Of a stretch of DNA of 8,012 nucleotides, positions 1 to 6,699 are shown piece by piece. Made by a program: the position numbers and the translations under genes. Source of the DNA: Chloroflexota bacterium (GTDB lineage: Bacteria; Chloroflexota; Dormibacteria; Dormibacterales; Dormibacteraceae); contig VBFW01000224.1 in assembly GCA_005880525.1 (NCBI GenBank), forward strand, positions 1 to 8,012, written 5' to 3'. The notes under the pieces are model-generated. The model saw nothing but the letters and a program-made list of their open reading frames with translations. It was not told where the DNA came from and searched no databases. Each line of letters begins with the position of its first letter. The first letter of the stretch is position 1.

Positions 1-11
1 TAACCTCGAAC

Positions 12-41
12 GCAACTGGGTCGCCAGAAGCCCGCAGTTGC
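12..41. promoter_or_regulatory. Inverted repeat just upstream of the ligase TTG codon
   Basis: GCAACTG (12-18) and CAGTTGC (35-41) are perfect 7-bp inverted arms separated by 16 bp. They end 3 bases before the TTG at 45. Arm centres lie about 23 bp apart, roughly two helical turns, which would suit a dimeric repressor; it could equally be an mRNA hairpin. If the ligase gene really begins upstream of the window, this is only coding sequence. The regulatory role is inference. Confidence 0.3.
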
Positions 42-44
42 CTA

Positions 45-1289
45 TTGAGCGCGGCATTGGCACCTGAATCTCTGCAAGCGATCAACGCTCAGCTGGCTCG
101 ATTGCGAGAAAACGTGAGCTTCTACCGTGAGCGCCTACCCGAGGGCGGTCTTCGCTCTTTGGACGAAGTCGGCAGTCTTCCGTTCACCACGAAGGAGGAT
201 TTTCGGGCGAACTACCCGTTCGGGCTATTCGCCGTGCCGCGGGAAGAAGTCGTGCGCCTGCACATGTCGAGTGGGACGACCGGCAGGCCTGTCGTGACTG
301 GCTACACGCGTCACGACCTCGAGCTCTGGGCGGAATGCATGGTGCGCGTCATGGAGTACGCCGGCGTCACATCACGTGACGTGGTTCAGAACGCTTACGG
401 CTACGGCCTCTTCACCGGCGGGATGGGATTGCACCTCGGCGCCGAGGCGGTTGGAGCAACTGTCGTCCCGACCAGCTCGGGCGTGACCCAGCGCCAGGTC
501 ATGCTGATGCGTGACCTAGGCACCACGGTGCTGTGCTGCACGCCTTCATACGCGCTGGTTCTGGCCGAAGCTCTTCGTGGGTTGGAAGGTCGTGAGGGCG
601 TCCGGCTTCGGGTCGGGATCTTCGGCGCGGAGCCCTGGAGCGATGGCTTGCGGGGCCAGATTCAAACGCACCTCGGCCTGGAAGCCTTCGACATCTATGG
701 GCTGACGGAGTTGGGAGGCCCCGGTGTGGCTGCCGAGTGCAGCCGGCATGAGGGCTTGCACATTTTCGAAGACCACTTCTATGCGGAAGTCGTGGACCCA
801 GATACCGGGACGCCACTTCAGGAAGGGCGGCCAGGTGAGTTGGTGCTGACAAGCCTCCGTCGTGAGGCGTCACCGGTGCTGCGCTACCGCACAAGAGATC
901 GGACCGTGCTCACCTCCGAGCCTTGCGCCTGTGGCAGCCCTTACCGACGCTTCCTGCGGGTCCAGGGTCGCACCGATGACATGCTCGTCGTGCGTGGCGA
1001 AAACGTCTTTCCAAGCCAGTTCGAGGAGCTCTTGGCCGGCTTTGCAGGCTTCAATGGCCAGTACATCCTGGTCGTCGACCGCCAGGCCCATTCACTCGAC
1101 ACGCTGGAAGTCCGTCTGGAAGCTGACACAGCGGACGAACAAAGGCTGGAGCAGGAGATTCGCGATCGAATCCGCGACTCCATCGGACTCACCGTCACCG
1201 CAAAGGTGCTGCGACCGGGTGTTCTTCCCCGCAGCGAAGGCAAGGCCAAACGAGTGGTGGACCACCGCGAAGCAGTGGGAACGCCGTAA
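45..1289 (+). CDS. paaK: Phenylacetate-CoA ligase (PaaK family, AMP-forming); 5' end uncertain
   Basis: This enzyme would activate phenylacetate or a related aryl acid with ATP and CoA, through an acyl-adenylate, to the CoA thioester in the cytoplasm. In 414 residues the visible motifs are: the P-loop SSGTTGRP (75-82), the PaaK-typical NAYGYGLFTGG (116-126), GAEPW (194-198), the adenylate-binding IYGLTELGGPGV (217-228), YRTRD (281-285), the hinge segment GRTDDMLVVRGENVFPSQ (308-325), and a C-terminal RSEGKAKRV (396-404) carrying the likely catalytic lysine. CACG (294-297) is a small Cys pair usual in this family. The start is a TTG without a clear Shine-Dalgarno sequence. The frame stays open to the left edge (14 more codons, no stop) and the protein is slightly shorter than the 430-440 residues usual for PaaK, so translation may begin outside the window. 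Family assignment is firm; the exact aryl substrate is not. Codon choice is more mixed at third positions than in the transporter genes downstream, and no aromatic-degradation partner is visible. Confidence 0.9.
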   Translation: MSAALAPESLQAINAQLARLRENVSFYRERLPEGGLRSLDEVGSLPFTTKEDFRANYPFGLFAVPREEVVRLHMSSGTTGRPVVTGYTRHDLELWAECMVRVMEYAGVTSRDVVQNAYGYGLFTGGMGLHLGAEAVGATVVPTSSGVTQRQVMLMRDLGTTVLCCTPSYALVLAEALRGLEGREGVRLRVGIFGAEPWSDGLRGQIQTHLGLEAFDIYGLTELGGPGVAAECSRHEGLHIFEDHFYAEVVDPDTGTPLQEGRPGELVLTSLRREASPVLRYRTRDRTVLTSEPCACGSPYRRFLRVQGRTDDMLVVRGENVFPSQFEELLAGFAGFNGQYILVVDRQAHSLDTLEVRLEADTADEQRLEQEIRDRIRDSIGLTVTAKVLRPGVLPRSEGKAKRVVDHREAVGTP

Positions 1290-1351
1290 TCGACGCGCTG
1301 TCTCCGCTAAAGATTCAACTCAACGAGCTGCGACTCTCGCGTGCCACTATC

Positions 1352-1378
1352 GCCGCCGCCATTTGGCGTGCCGGCGGC
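1352..1378 (+). terminator. GC-rich hairpin downstream of the ligase gene, possible terminator
   Basis: GCCGCCG (1352-1358) pairs perfectly with CGGCGGC (1372-1378) around a 13-nt loop, about 62 nt after the ligase stop codon. All seven pairs are G-C. There is no T-run behind it, so it is not a classical intrinsic terminator. It could act as a tractless terminator or 3'-end stabiliser, or be a chance product of high GC. Confidence 0.25.
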
Positions 1379-1582
1379 TAGAGCTCGGCCCACCAGCGCA
1401 TCCAGCTCCAGCTGCGGCAAAGAGGCGTGCGTCGGCAGCGACGACTCGAATCGGCTCGGCGCGACCGCGCAGCTCAGTCAGGTACATAAGTAAGAGGCTC
1501 TCCCTGCTCACGAGGTGGAGCGGTCCAGAAACCGGAATGGGCGTTAAGATTGGATTTTCCTGGGGTCCCGCATTGAACTGGT

Positions 1583-1589
1583 GAGGGGG
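1583..1589 (+). promoter_or_regulatory. Ribosome binding site of the substrate-binding protein gene
   Basis: GAGGGGG sits 8 nt before the ATG at 1598. It is one of the two strong Shine-Dalgarno-like sequences in the window, fitting the need for more binding protein than membrane components. It supports the ATG at 1598 as the start. Confidence 0.65.
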
Positions 1590-1597
1590 TTCCTGCG

Positions 1598-2947
1598 ATG
1601 ACGCAAGGCAAGAGGGCCGTGGCAGGCTGGTCGCGTCGGGACTTCCTCAAGACGGCGGGGGTGGCCGCAGCCACACTCGCCTTCCCCGAGGTCATCATCT
1701 CCTGCGGCACGTCTGGTTCGACCGCCACGGCCACCATCCCCAAGCCGCGCAAGGGCGCCTCCATCCGGCTGCTCCAGTGGACCAGCTTCGTCAAGCCGGC
1801 CGACGCCGAGTTCAAACGCCAAGCTGCCGAATGGGGTGCCGCCAATGGGGTGACAGTGGCGATCGAGACGGTCACCGGCGACCAGCTGCAGCCCAAGACC
1901 GCTGCCGCGGTGGAGGCCGGCGCCGGACCAGACATCATCCAGATGCAATACGGCTGGCCGCAGCTCTACACCGACGCCTGCCTGGACGTGTCCAACGACG
2001 TCAACATCTTGATCAGCAAGCTGGGCAAGCCGGATCCCGTCAACGAGGCCTTCTGCAAGGTCAATGGCACCTGGCGGGCGATCCCCTACACGGTCGTACC
2101 CAACGCCTGGACCTACCGCACCGACTACTTCCAGCAGGCGGGCGTGAGCAACTTCCCGACGACCTGGGACGAGCTCACCGCCGCTGCCGCCAAGCTGAAA
2201 ACGACCGGCAAGCCGATCTCACAGACCGACGGCCACGCCTACGGCGACTCGCTCACCATGTGGAACCCCGTGCTTTGGGGCTTCGGCGGCAAAGAGGTGA
2301 ACGCCGACGGCAAGACGGTCGCCATCAACTCCAAGGAGACCCGCGAGGCCATCAAGTGGGCGAAGGGCGCGGTCCAGGCTGGGCTCGTGGTGCACCCCGA
2401 GTGGCTCGACCCCGACAACAACCAGGCCTACCACGCCGACCGCGTAAGCGGGACGCTGAACGGGGCCAGCATCTACATCAGGGAGAAAATCGAGTTTCAC
2501 AAGTACACGGACGTGACCAACAACGCCCCGATGCCAAGTGGTCCCAAGGGCACCTTCGCGATGAACCTCATCTTCAACCACGCAGTGATGAAGTGGTCGC
2601 CTGACGCCGAGACCGCCAGGGCGATGCTTCTCGCCCTGATGGAGAAGGACCAATACCAGAAGTGGACCCTGATCGCGAGCGGCTACAACGCAGGCCCGTT
2701 CGAGGCGCTCCATAACGACCCCGTCTTCGCGAGTGACCCCAAGCTGAAGGCATTTCAAGAAGTGGTGGCGCCTGGCAAGTGGCCGGGCTGGCCGGCGCTG
2801 CCGAGCAAGAAGACGGCCCAGGCGCAGACGCAGTTCATCGTGGCCGACATGTTTGCCAAGTCGCTCGCGAACGGCGGGACCGGTGACATGGAGGCCGCAA
2901 TCTCAGCGGCCGAGACGTCGCTGAAGGCGATCTTCGAGCGGCCCTGA
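1598..2947 (+). CDS. ABC transporter carbohydrate substrate-binding lipoprotein (CUT1 type, Tat-exported)
   Basis: The extracytoplasmic receptor captures the substrate and delivers it to the two permeases encoded next. The 449-residue protein begins with a twin-arginine signal, SRRDFLK at residues 12-18. A short Ala/Val-rich hydrophobic stretch follows, ending in the lipobox I33-I34-S35-C36, so the mature protein should be anchored by a lipidated Cys36. A Ser/Thr/Pro-rich linker leads into the binding domain starting near residue 55 (SIRLLQWTSF). The fold is recognised from segments typical of the family-1 solute-binding group: GAGPDIIQM near 108-116, FPTTWDEL near 185-192, and the later Trp/Gly-rich region. 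The length is normal. The ATG is supported by a good ribosome site. The substrate is not readable from sequence: sugars, oligosaccharides, polyols and glycerol-3-phosphate are all known for this class. It is first in a four-gene operon. Confidence 0.93.
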   Translation: MTQGKRAVAGWSRRDFLKTAGVAAATLAFPEVIISCGTSGSTATATIPKPRKGASIRLLQWTSFVKPADAEFKRQAAEWGAANGVTVAIETVTGDQLQPKTAAAVEAGAGPDIIQMQYGWPQLYTDACLDVSNDVNILISKLGKPDPVNEAFCKVNGTWRAIPYTVVPNAWTYRTDYFQQAGVSNFPTTWDELTAAAAKLKTTGKPISQTDGHAYGDSLTMWNPVLWGFGGKEVNADGKTVAINSKETREAIKWAKGAVQAGLVVHPEWLDPDNNQAYHADRVSGTLNGASIYIREKIEFHKYTDVTNNAPMPSGPKGTFAMNLIFNHAVMKWSPDAETARAMLLALMEKDQYQKWTLIASGYNAGPFEALHNDPVFASDPKLKAFQEVVAPGKWPGWPALPSKKTAQAQTQFIVADMFAKSLANGGTGDMEAAISAAETSLKAIFERP

Positions 2948-2973
2948 CGGTACCTAGCCTGGCCACCTAGCAG

Positions 2974-3906
2974 ATGGGGACCGCGGTCCGGACGAACGCG
3001 GCACCCGCCTGGCACCAGCGACGCGTGCGGATCTATGACCGCGAAGCGCCGCTCGGATACCTCCTGCTGGTGCCGACTCTTCTCGTCCTGGGCATCTTCC
3101 TGCTCTACCCGTTCTTGTTCGGGATCTGGCTGTCGCTTACAGACTCCGAGCTCGGCAACCTGGGCAACTTCATCGGCCTCGACAACTTCCGCTTTGAGTG
3201 GCGCAACACCGACGGCGTCTTCTACACAGCGGTCGTCAACACCTTCCTCTATACGGGGATCACGACAGTATTCAAGCTGAGCCTCGGCCTGGTCATGGCG
3301 CTGTTGCTGAACCAGGCCTTCCCGTTCCGGCGCTTCGTGCGGGCGGCCCTGCTTCTTCCCTACATCATCCCGACCGTGCTCAGCTATGAGGCCTGGAGGT
3401 GGATGTTCGACCCCACTTTCAGCGTCGTCAACTGGCTTCTCGTGAACACGCACCTGGCGGCATACCCCGGACCCAACTGGCTCGGCGTGCCCTTCAACGC
3501 GATGGCGGCGCTGATGATCGTGAACGTCTGGCGCGGCACGCCGTTTTATGCCATCGCCTTCCTGGCCGGCATGCAGGTCATCCCGCTAGACCTCTACGAG
3601 GCGGCACGGGTAGACGGCGCCACCCGTTGGCAGCAGTTCACCAGCATCACGCTGCCGATGCTGCAGCCTGTGCTGCTGGTCGTCCTTCTCCTCTCGACCA
3701 TCCTGACCTTCGCCGACTTCCAGGGGCCGTTCGTGCTCACCAACGGGGCCCCGTACAACAGCACCCAGCTGCTATCCATCTGGGCCTATCAATGGGGCAT
3801 TCCTGGGGGTGCCATCAGCCTGGGCGCCGCCATCTCGCTGGTGCTATTCCCGTTGCTCACCTTCGTGGTCGCCGGCGTCCTCTTTCTGCTCCGTAGGCCC
3901 GAGTAG
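2974..3906 (+). CDS. ABC sugar transporter permease, MalF/UgpA-like
   Basis: One half of the membrane channel of the importer. The 310 residues show about six hydrophobic segments (roughly 28-52, 88-112, 120-140, 174-195, 229-248 and 283-306). The cytoplasmic EAA loop that docks on the ATPase is clear: EAARVDGA (209-216) with the terminal TLP at 226-228. The short N-terminal tail of about 25 residues is typical of UgpA-like permeases rather than long enteric MalF. The gene starts 26 bp after the binding-protein stop. That gap contains a 7-bp direct repeat, ACCTAGC at 2952-2958 and 2965-2971, and no good Shine-Dalgarno sequence. The stop TAG directly abuts the next ATG, indicating coupled translation with the second permease. 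Confidence 0.93.
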   Translation: MGTAVRTNAAPAWHQRRVRIYDREAPLGYLLLVPTLLVLGIFLLYPFLFGIWLSLTDSELGNLGNFIGLDNFRFEWRNTDGVFYTAVVNTFLYTGITTVFKLSLGLVMALLLNQAFPFRRFVRAALLLPYIIPTVLSYEAWRWMFDPTFSVVNWLLVNTHLAAYPGPNWLGVPFNAMAALMIVNVWRGTPFYAIAFLAGMQVIPLDLYEAARVDGATRWQQFTSITLPMLQPVLLVVLLLSTILTFADFQGPFVLTNGAPYNSTQLLSIWAYQWGIPGGAISLGAAISLVLFPLLTFVVAGVLFLLRRPE

Positions 3907-4797
3907 ATGGCAGCCGTGGCGCGTCTCAAGTTCCGCAAGCCTGGGACAGGTCGCGTCATCGGAGACTCGTTTGTCGGGCGCGCGATCCGGATCTACATTC
4001 CACTGCTCATCTTGCTGGTCGTGACGCTGTTCCCGTTCTATTGGATGGCGGTCACCTCGTTCAAGTCGGCGTCCGAGCTGTTCGATTTCTCGGTCAGCCC
4101 GCTGTGGGTCCGGGATCCCACCCTGGACTGGTACAGGCACCTCTTCACTCAGACGAACTTCCCGCGCTGGGCGTTCAACACGGCGCTGGTGGCGACCATC
4201 TCCACCCTAATCTCCCTCTTCTGCAGCATCATGGCCGGCTACTCGCTCGCACGCCTGCGTTACCGCGGCGCCGATGCCATTGGTTGGGGAATCTTCGTCA
4301 CGTACCTTGTCCCGCCGACGCTGCTGTTCCTACCGCTGACCTTCGTCATCCGAGAGCTGCACCTGTTCAACAACCTGTGGGCGCTGATCCTCACGTATCC
4401 CACCTTCCTGATTCCCTTCTGCACCTGGATGCTCATGGGCTTCTTCAAAGGCATACCGCGCGAGCTGGAAGAAGCTGCCCTGGTCGATGGCGCCACCCGC
4501 ATCCAGGCCATGCTTCGAATCGCCATCCCACTTGCGCTCCCGGGCATCCTTGCCGCCGCGCTCTTCGCGTTCACCCTGTCCTGGAACGAGTTCCTCTACG
4601 CACTCATCTTCATGAACGACAGCCTGGTCAAGACCATCCCGGTCGGCGTCACGCAGGAGCTCATTCATGGTGACGAGTTCTTTTGGGGCGAGCTGATGGC
4701 AGCCGCGCTTCTGGGCTCCGTCCCGGTCGCCGTGCTGTATTCGTTCTTCGTCGATTACTTCGTCGCGGGCATGACCGCGGGTGCCGTCAAGGGCTAA
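3907..4797 (+). CDS. ABC sugar transporter permease, MalG/UgpE-like
   Basis: The second channel subunit, pairing with the MalF/UgpA-like protein. The 296 residues contain about six hydrophobic segments (roughly 28-50, 91-113, 123-145, 157-179, 210-232 and 265-287). The EAA loop reads EAALVDGA (189-196) with the closing IP at 207-208. The C-terminus GMTAGAVKG (288-296) is close to the conserved end of MalG-type permeases, so the protein is full length. Its ATG follows the preceding TAG with no intervening base and no convincing ribosome site, so expression probably depends on re-initiation by ribosomes finishing the first permease. That arrangement would help keep the two subunits equimolar. 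Confidence 0.93.
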   Translation: MAAVARLKFRKPGTGRVIGDSFVGRAIRIYIPLLILLVVTLFPFYWMAVTSFKSASELFDFSVSPLWVRDPTLDWYRHLFTQTNFPRWAFNTALVATISTLISLFCSIMAGYSLARLRYRGADAIGWGIFVTYLVPPTLLFLPLTFVIRELHLFNNLWALILTYPTFLIPFCTWMLMGFFKGIPRELEEAALVDGATRIQAMLRIAIPLALPGILAAALFAFTLSWNEFLYALIFMNDSLVKTIPVGVTQELIHGDEFFWGELMAAALLGSVPVAVLYSFFVDYFVAGMTAGAVKG

Positions 4798-4816
4798 ACC
4801 TATTTGACCACGCCCG

Positions 4817-4843
4817 CGCCAAAGCCCCTGGCGTAGTCGACTA
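4817..4843 (+). promoter_or_regulatory. Hairpin and palindrome ahead of the ATPase gene
   Basis: The 56-bp gap between permease and ATPase contains CGCCA (4817-4821) pairing with TGGCG (4829-4833) around a 7-nt loop. It is followed at once by the perfect 10-bp palindrome TAGTCGACTA (4834-4843). The palindrome's last base begins AGGA (4843-4846), the likely ribosome site for the GTG at 4854. TTGACC at 4804-4809 resembles a -35 box but has no partner at proper spacing. The structure could stabilise or attenuate the mRNA, or affect ATPase translation; function is inference. Confidence 0.3.
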
Positions 4844-4853
4844 GGATTTTCGC

Positions 4854-5912
4854 GTGGCGTCTGTCACGTACGAACACGTCACCAAGAAGTTCTCGGCCGA
4901 CACCACGGCCGTCAACGACCTAAGCCTGGAGATACGGGACACGGAGTTCATGGTCCTGGTCGGGCCCTCCGGGTGCGGGAAGTCGACCGCGCTCCGTATG
5001 CTGGCGGGCCTCGAGGAAATCACTGCCGGCCAGATCAAGATCGACGACCAGGTCGTCAACAAGATGCCTCCCCGCGACCGGGACGTGGCCATGGTGTTCC
5101 AGTCCTACGCGCTGTACCCGCACATGAGCGTATTCGACAACATGGGCTTTGGCCTGAAGATGCGGGGCAGCACCAGGACCGAGATCGAAACGCGGGTCAA
5201 GGAGGCTGGCCGCATCCTCCGGCTGGACAAGCTGCTTGGCCGCAAGCCACGTCAGCTCTCGGGAGGCCAGCGCCAGCGCGTCGCCCTCGGCCGCGCCATA
5301 GTCCGTCAGCCTCGGGTATTTCTGCTCGACGAGCCGCTGTCCAACCTGGACGCCATGCTTCGCGTCCAGACCCGGATCGAGCTACAGAAGATGCACCAGC
5401 GGCTGGGCACTACCTTTATATATGTCACCCACGACCAGGTCGAGGCGATGACCATGGGCGACCGAATCGCAGTGATGAGGGACGGCGTTCTGCAGCAGGT
5501 GGCGCCGCCGCGGGAGATCTACGACCAACCCGTGAACATGTACGTCGCCGGTTTCATCGGCAGCCCGCGCATGAACTTCTTACCAGTCACGATCTCCGAC
5601 CACGAGGCGAAGGCGTCGGGTTTCGAGCTCAAGCTGCCCGAGGCGCCCGGCGTGGCCCGCGGCATCCTGGGCATCCGGCCCGAGCACTTTCTGCCCAATG
5701 TCTCGGAAGAAGACACCGCCATCGAACTTAAGGTCGAGGTGCTCGAGGTACTGGGCGCGGACCAGTACCTGTACGGCAAGATAGGTTCGGACGACCTCAT
5801 CGCGCGTGTCGATCCCGCGCTCAAGGTCAGCATCGGTGACCGTGTTCGGTTGGCGGTCAACATGAAGCGGCTGCACCTCTTCGACGCGGAGACCGAGAAG
5901 GCCGTCTTCTAG
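4854..5912 (+). CDS. ABC sugar transporter ATP-binding protein, MalK/UgpC-like
   Basis: This ATPase powers the importer as a homodimer on the cytoplasmic face. All nucleotide-binding elements are intact in 352 residues: Walker A GPSGCGKST (37-45), Q-loop Gln83 in VFQSYALYPH, signature LSGGQ (135-139), Walker B VFLLDE with catalytic Glu160, D-loop SNLD (163-166) and H-loop His193. The C-terminal third is the TOBE-type regulatory domain of the MalK/UgpC group, including PRMNFLP (238-244) and GIRPEH (273-278). The start is GTG, chosen because AGGA lies 7 nt upstream and the protein then opens with the expected beta strand (ASVTYEHVTKKF). A dedicated ATPase in the operon means the importer need not borrow a shared MsmK-type subunit. 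Exact substrate class is unresolved. Confidence 0.95.
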   Translation: MASVTYEHVTKKFSADTTAVNDLSLEIRDTEFMVLVGPSGCGKSTALRMLAGLEEITAGQIKIDDQVVNKMPPRDRDVAMVFQSYALYPHMSVFDNMGFGLKMRGSTRTEIETRVKEAGRILRLDKLLGRKPRQLSGGQRQRVALGRAIVRQPRVFLLDEPLSNLDAMLRVQTRIELQKMHQRLGTTFIYVTHDQVEAMTMGDRIAVMRDGVLQQVAPPREIYDQPVNMYVAGFIGSPRMNFLPVTISDHEAKASGFELKLPEAPGVARGILGIRPEHFLPNVSEEDTAIELKVEVLEVLGADQYLYGKIGSDDLIARVDPALKVSIGDRVRLAVNMKRLHLFDAETEKAVF

Positions 5913-5919
5913 ACCCCCA

Positions 5920-6699
5920 TCAGTAGCCAGTTTTGGCGACCTCGCCCTTCACTCCGCGCAGCAGCTCCAGCACGCGGGCCGCGCCGCCGCGCAAGAAGAC
6001 AGCGTCGTTGTCCACGTTGAGCATCCGGAACCCCGCCTCGCGCCAGCGGATGGCCGTCTCTGGTCCTGCGCAGTGGATGCCCGCGATCAGGCCTCGGCGT
6101 TCGCAGGCTTGCAGGATCGTCTCGATCAGGCGCCGATGCTCGGGGCTGCTGGCGGTTGCGTCGGGTTTCATGCCATGGGTGACGGCGAGGTCGTTGGGCC
6201 CGACATAGACCCCGTCCACGCCTGGCACAGCCAGGATCTCGTCGAGGGCCGCCATCCCCTCCACGGTCTCGATCATGACGACGCAGACGACCGCGCGGTC
6301 GGCGCTCTCGGGCCCGAAGCCGGTCGTCTGGAGCGCGGCCCGGGTCGGCCCCCATGACCGGTAGCCCTGGGGTGGGTAGCGGCATGCACCGACTGCCCTC
6401 CGCGCCTCCTCCTCGGAGTTGACCATCGGCACGATCACGCCGTCGGCGCCGGCGTCGAGCGCCTTCATGATGTCGGATGGCTGGTTCCACGGCACCCGCA
6501 CGAACGCCGGAGTCCCGGTGCCGGAGAGGGCCTGCAGCATGGGCAGCATCTGGTCGTATCCGATCACGCCGTGCTGGGTGTCGATGCAGACCCAGTCATA
6601 ACCTGCCTTGCCCATCAGCTCGGCCGCGAAGGGGCTGGGGATGACGCACCAGCCGCCGACGGTCGGCTCGCCCCGGTCCCAGAGCTCGCGGAGTGTCAC
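5920..6699 (-). CDS. HpaI/HpcH-family class II aldolase (pyruvate-producing aldolase)
   Basis: Metal-dependent aldolases of this family cleave 4-hydroxy-2-oxo acids into pyruvate and an aldehyde; members act in homoprotocatechuate, glucarate and rhamnonate breakdown. The 259 residues align by eye with HpaI. Asp40 and His43 in IDTQHG correspond to the catalytic Asp/His pair, and Arg68 in FVRVPW to the pyruvate-binding arginine. Glu144 in VMIETVEG and Asp170 in VGPNDLA are the metal ligands. ADGVIVPMV (85-93) is typical. The start is GTG at 6699: its GTG and the dehydrogenase TGA overlap as GTGA, a standard coupled arrangement. The same frame is open to 7074, but the extra 125 residues are Arg/Gly-rich antisense of the dehydrogenase and are rejected. 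Gln42 replaces the Glu of HpaI, and the loop after YPPQGYRSWGP (108-118) differs, so substrate choice probably differs. Substrate unknown. Confidence 0.9.
   Translation of the reverse strand: MTLRELWDRGEPTVGGWCVIPSPFAAELMGKAGYDWVCIDTQHGVIGYDQMLPMLQALSGTGTPAFVRVPWNQPSDIMKALDAGADGVIVPMVNSEEEARRAVGACRYPPQGYRSWGPTRAALQTTGFGPESADRAVVCVVMIETVEGMAALDEILAVPGVDGVYVGPNDLAVTHGMKPDATASSPEHRRLIETILQACERRGLIAGIHCAGPETAIRWREAGFRMLNVDNDAVFLRGGAARVLELLRGVKGEVAKTGY

Larger units (their letters stand above)
1290..1597. other. Intergenic region between ligase and ABC transporter operon
   Basis: About 308 bases with no credible gene. The open plus-strand frame that crosses part of it reads as Arg/Ala/Ser-rich low-complexity sequence and is an out-of-frame run-on from the ligase gene. 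The region contains a 7-bp GC hairpin (1352-1378), a 5-bp stem with a 4-nt loop (CGTCG 1430-1434 with CGACG 1439-1443), and small repeats such as GCGC-gacc-GCGC (1459-1470) and CGGT-ccagaa-ACCG (1521-1534). Its last part must carry the leader, and probably the promoter, of the binding-protein gene. TAAGAT (1545-1550) is the best -10-like hexamer, but no matching -35 lies at normal spacing, so I do not call a promoter. Confidence 0.6.

Noticed and set aside
1459..1500. tRNA-like stretch containing AGCTCAGTCAGGTA, resembling a D-arm
   Set aside because: No matching GAGC arm follows, no acceptor stem or anticodon arm can be folded, and the T-loop-like sequence (near 1445) lies upstream in the wrong order.
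1290..1584. Open plus-strand frame continuing from inside the ligase gene into the intergenic region
   Set aside because: Its first half is a shadow of the ligase gene and its second half is low-complexity Arg/Ala/Ser sequence with no own start or ribosome site.
2978..2989. Perfect 12-bp palindrome GGACCGCGGTCC
   Set aside because: It lies within codons 2-6 of the first permease gene in a very GC-rich context. Without conservation data it is best explained by chance.
2755..3453. Minus-strand open frame of 232 codons opposite the binding protein and first permease
   Set aside because: It is antisense to two firmly identified genes, has composition typical of a GC-rich shadow frame, and shows no recognisable domain.
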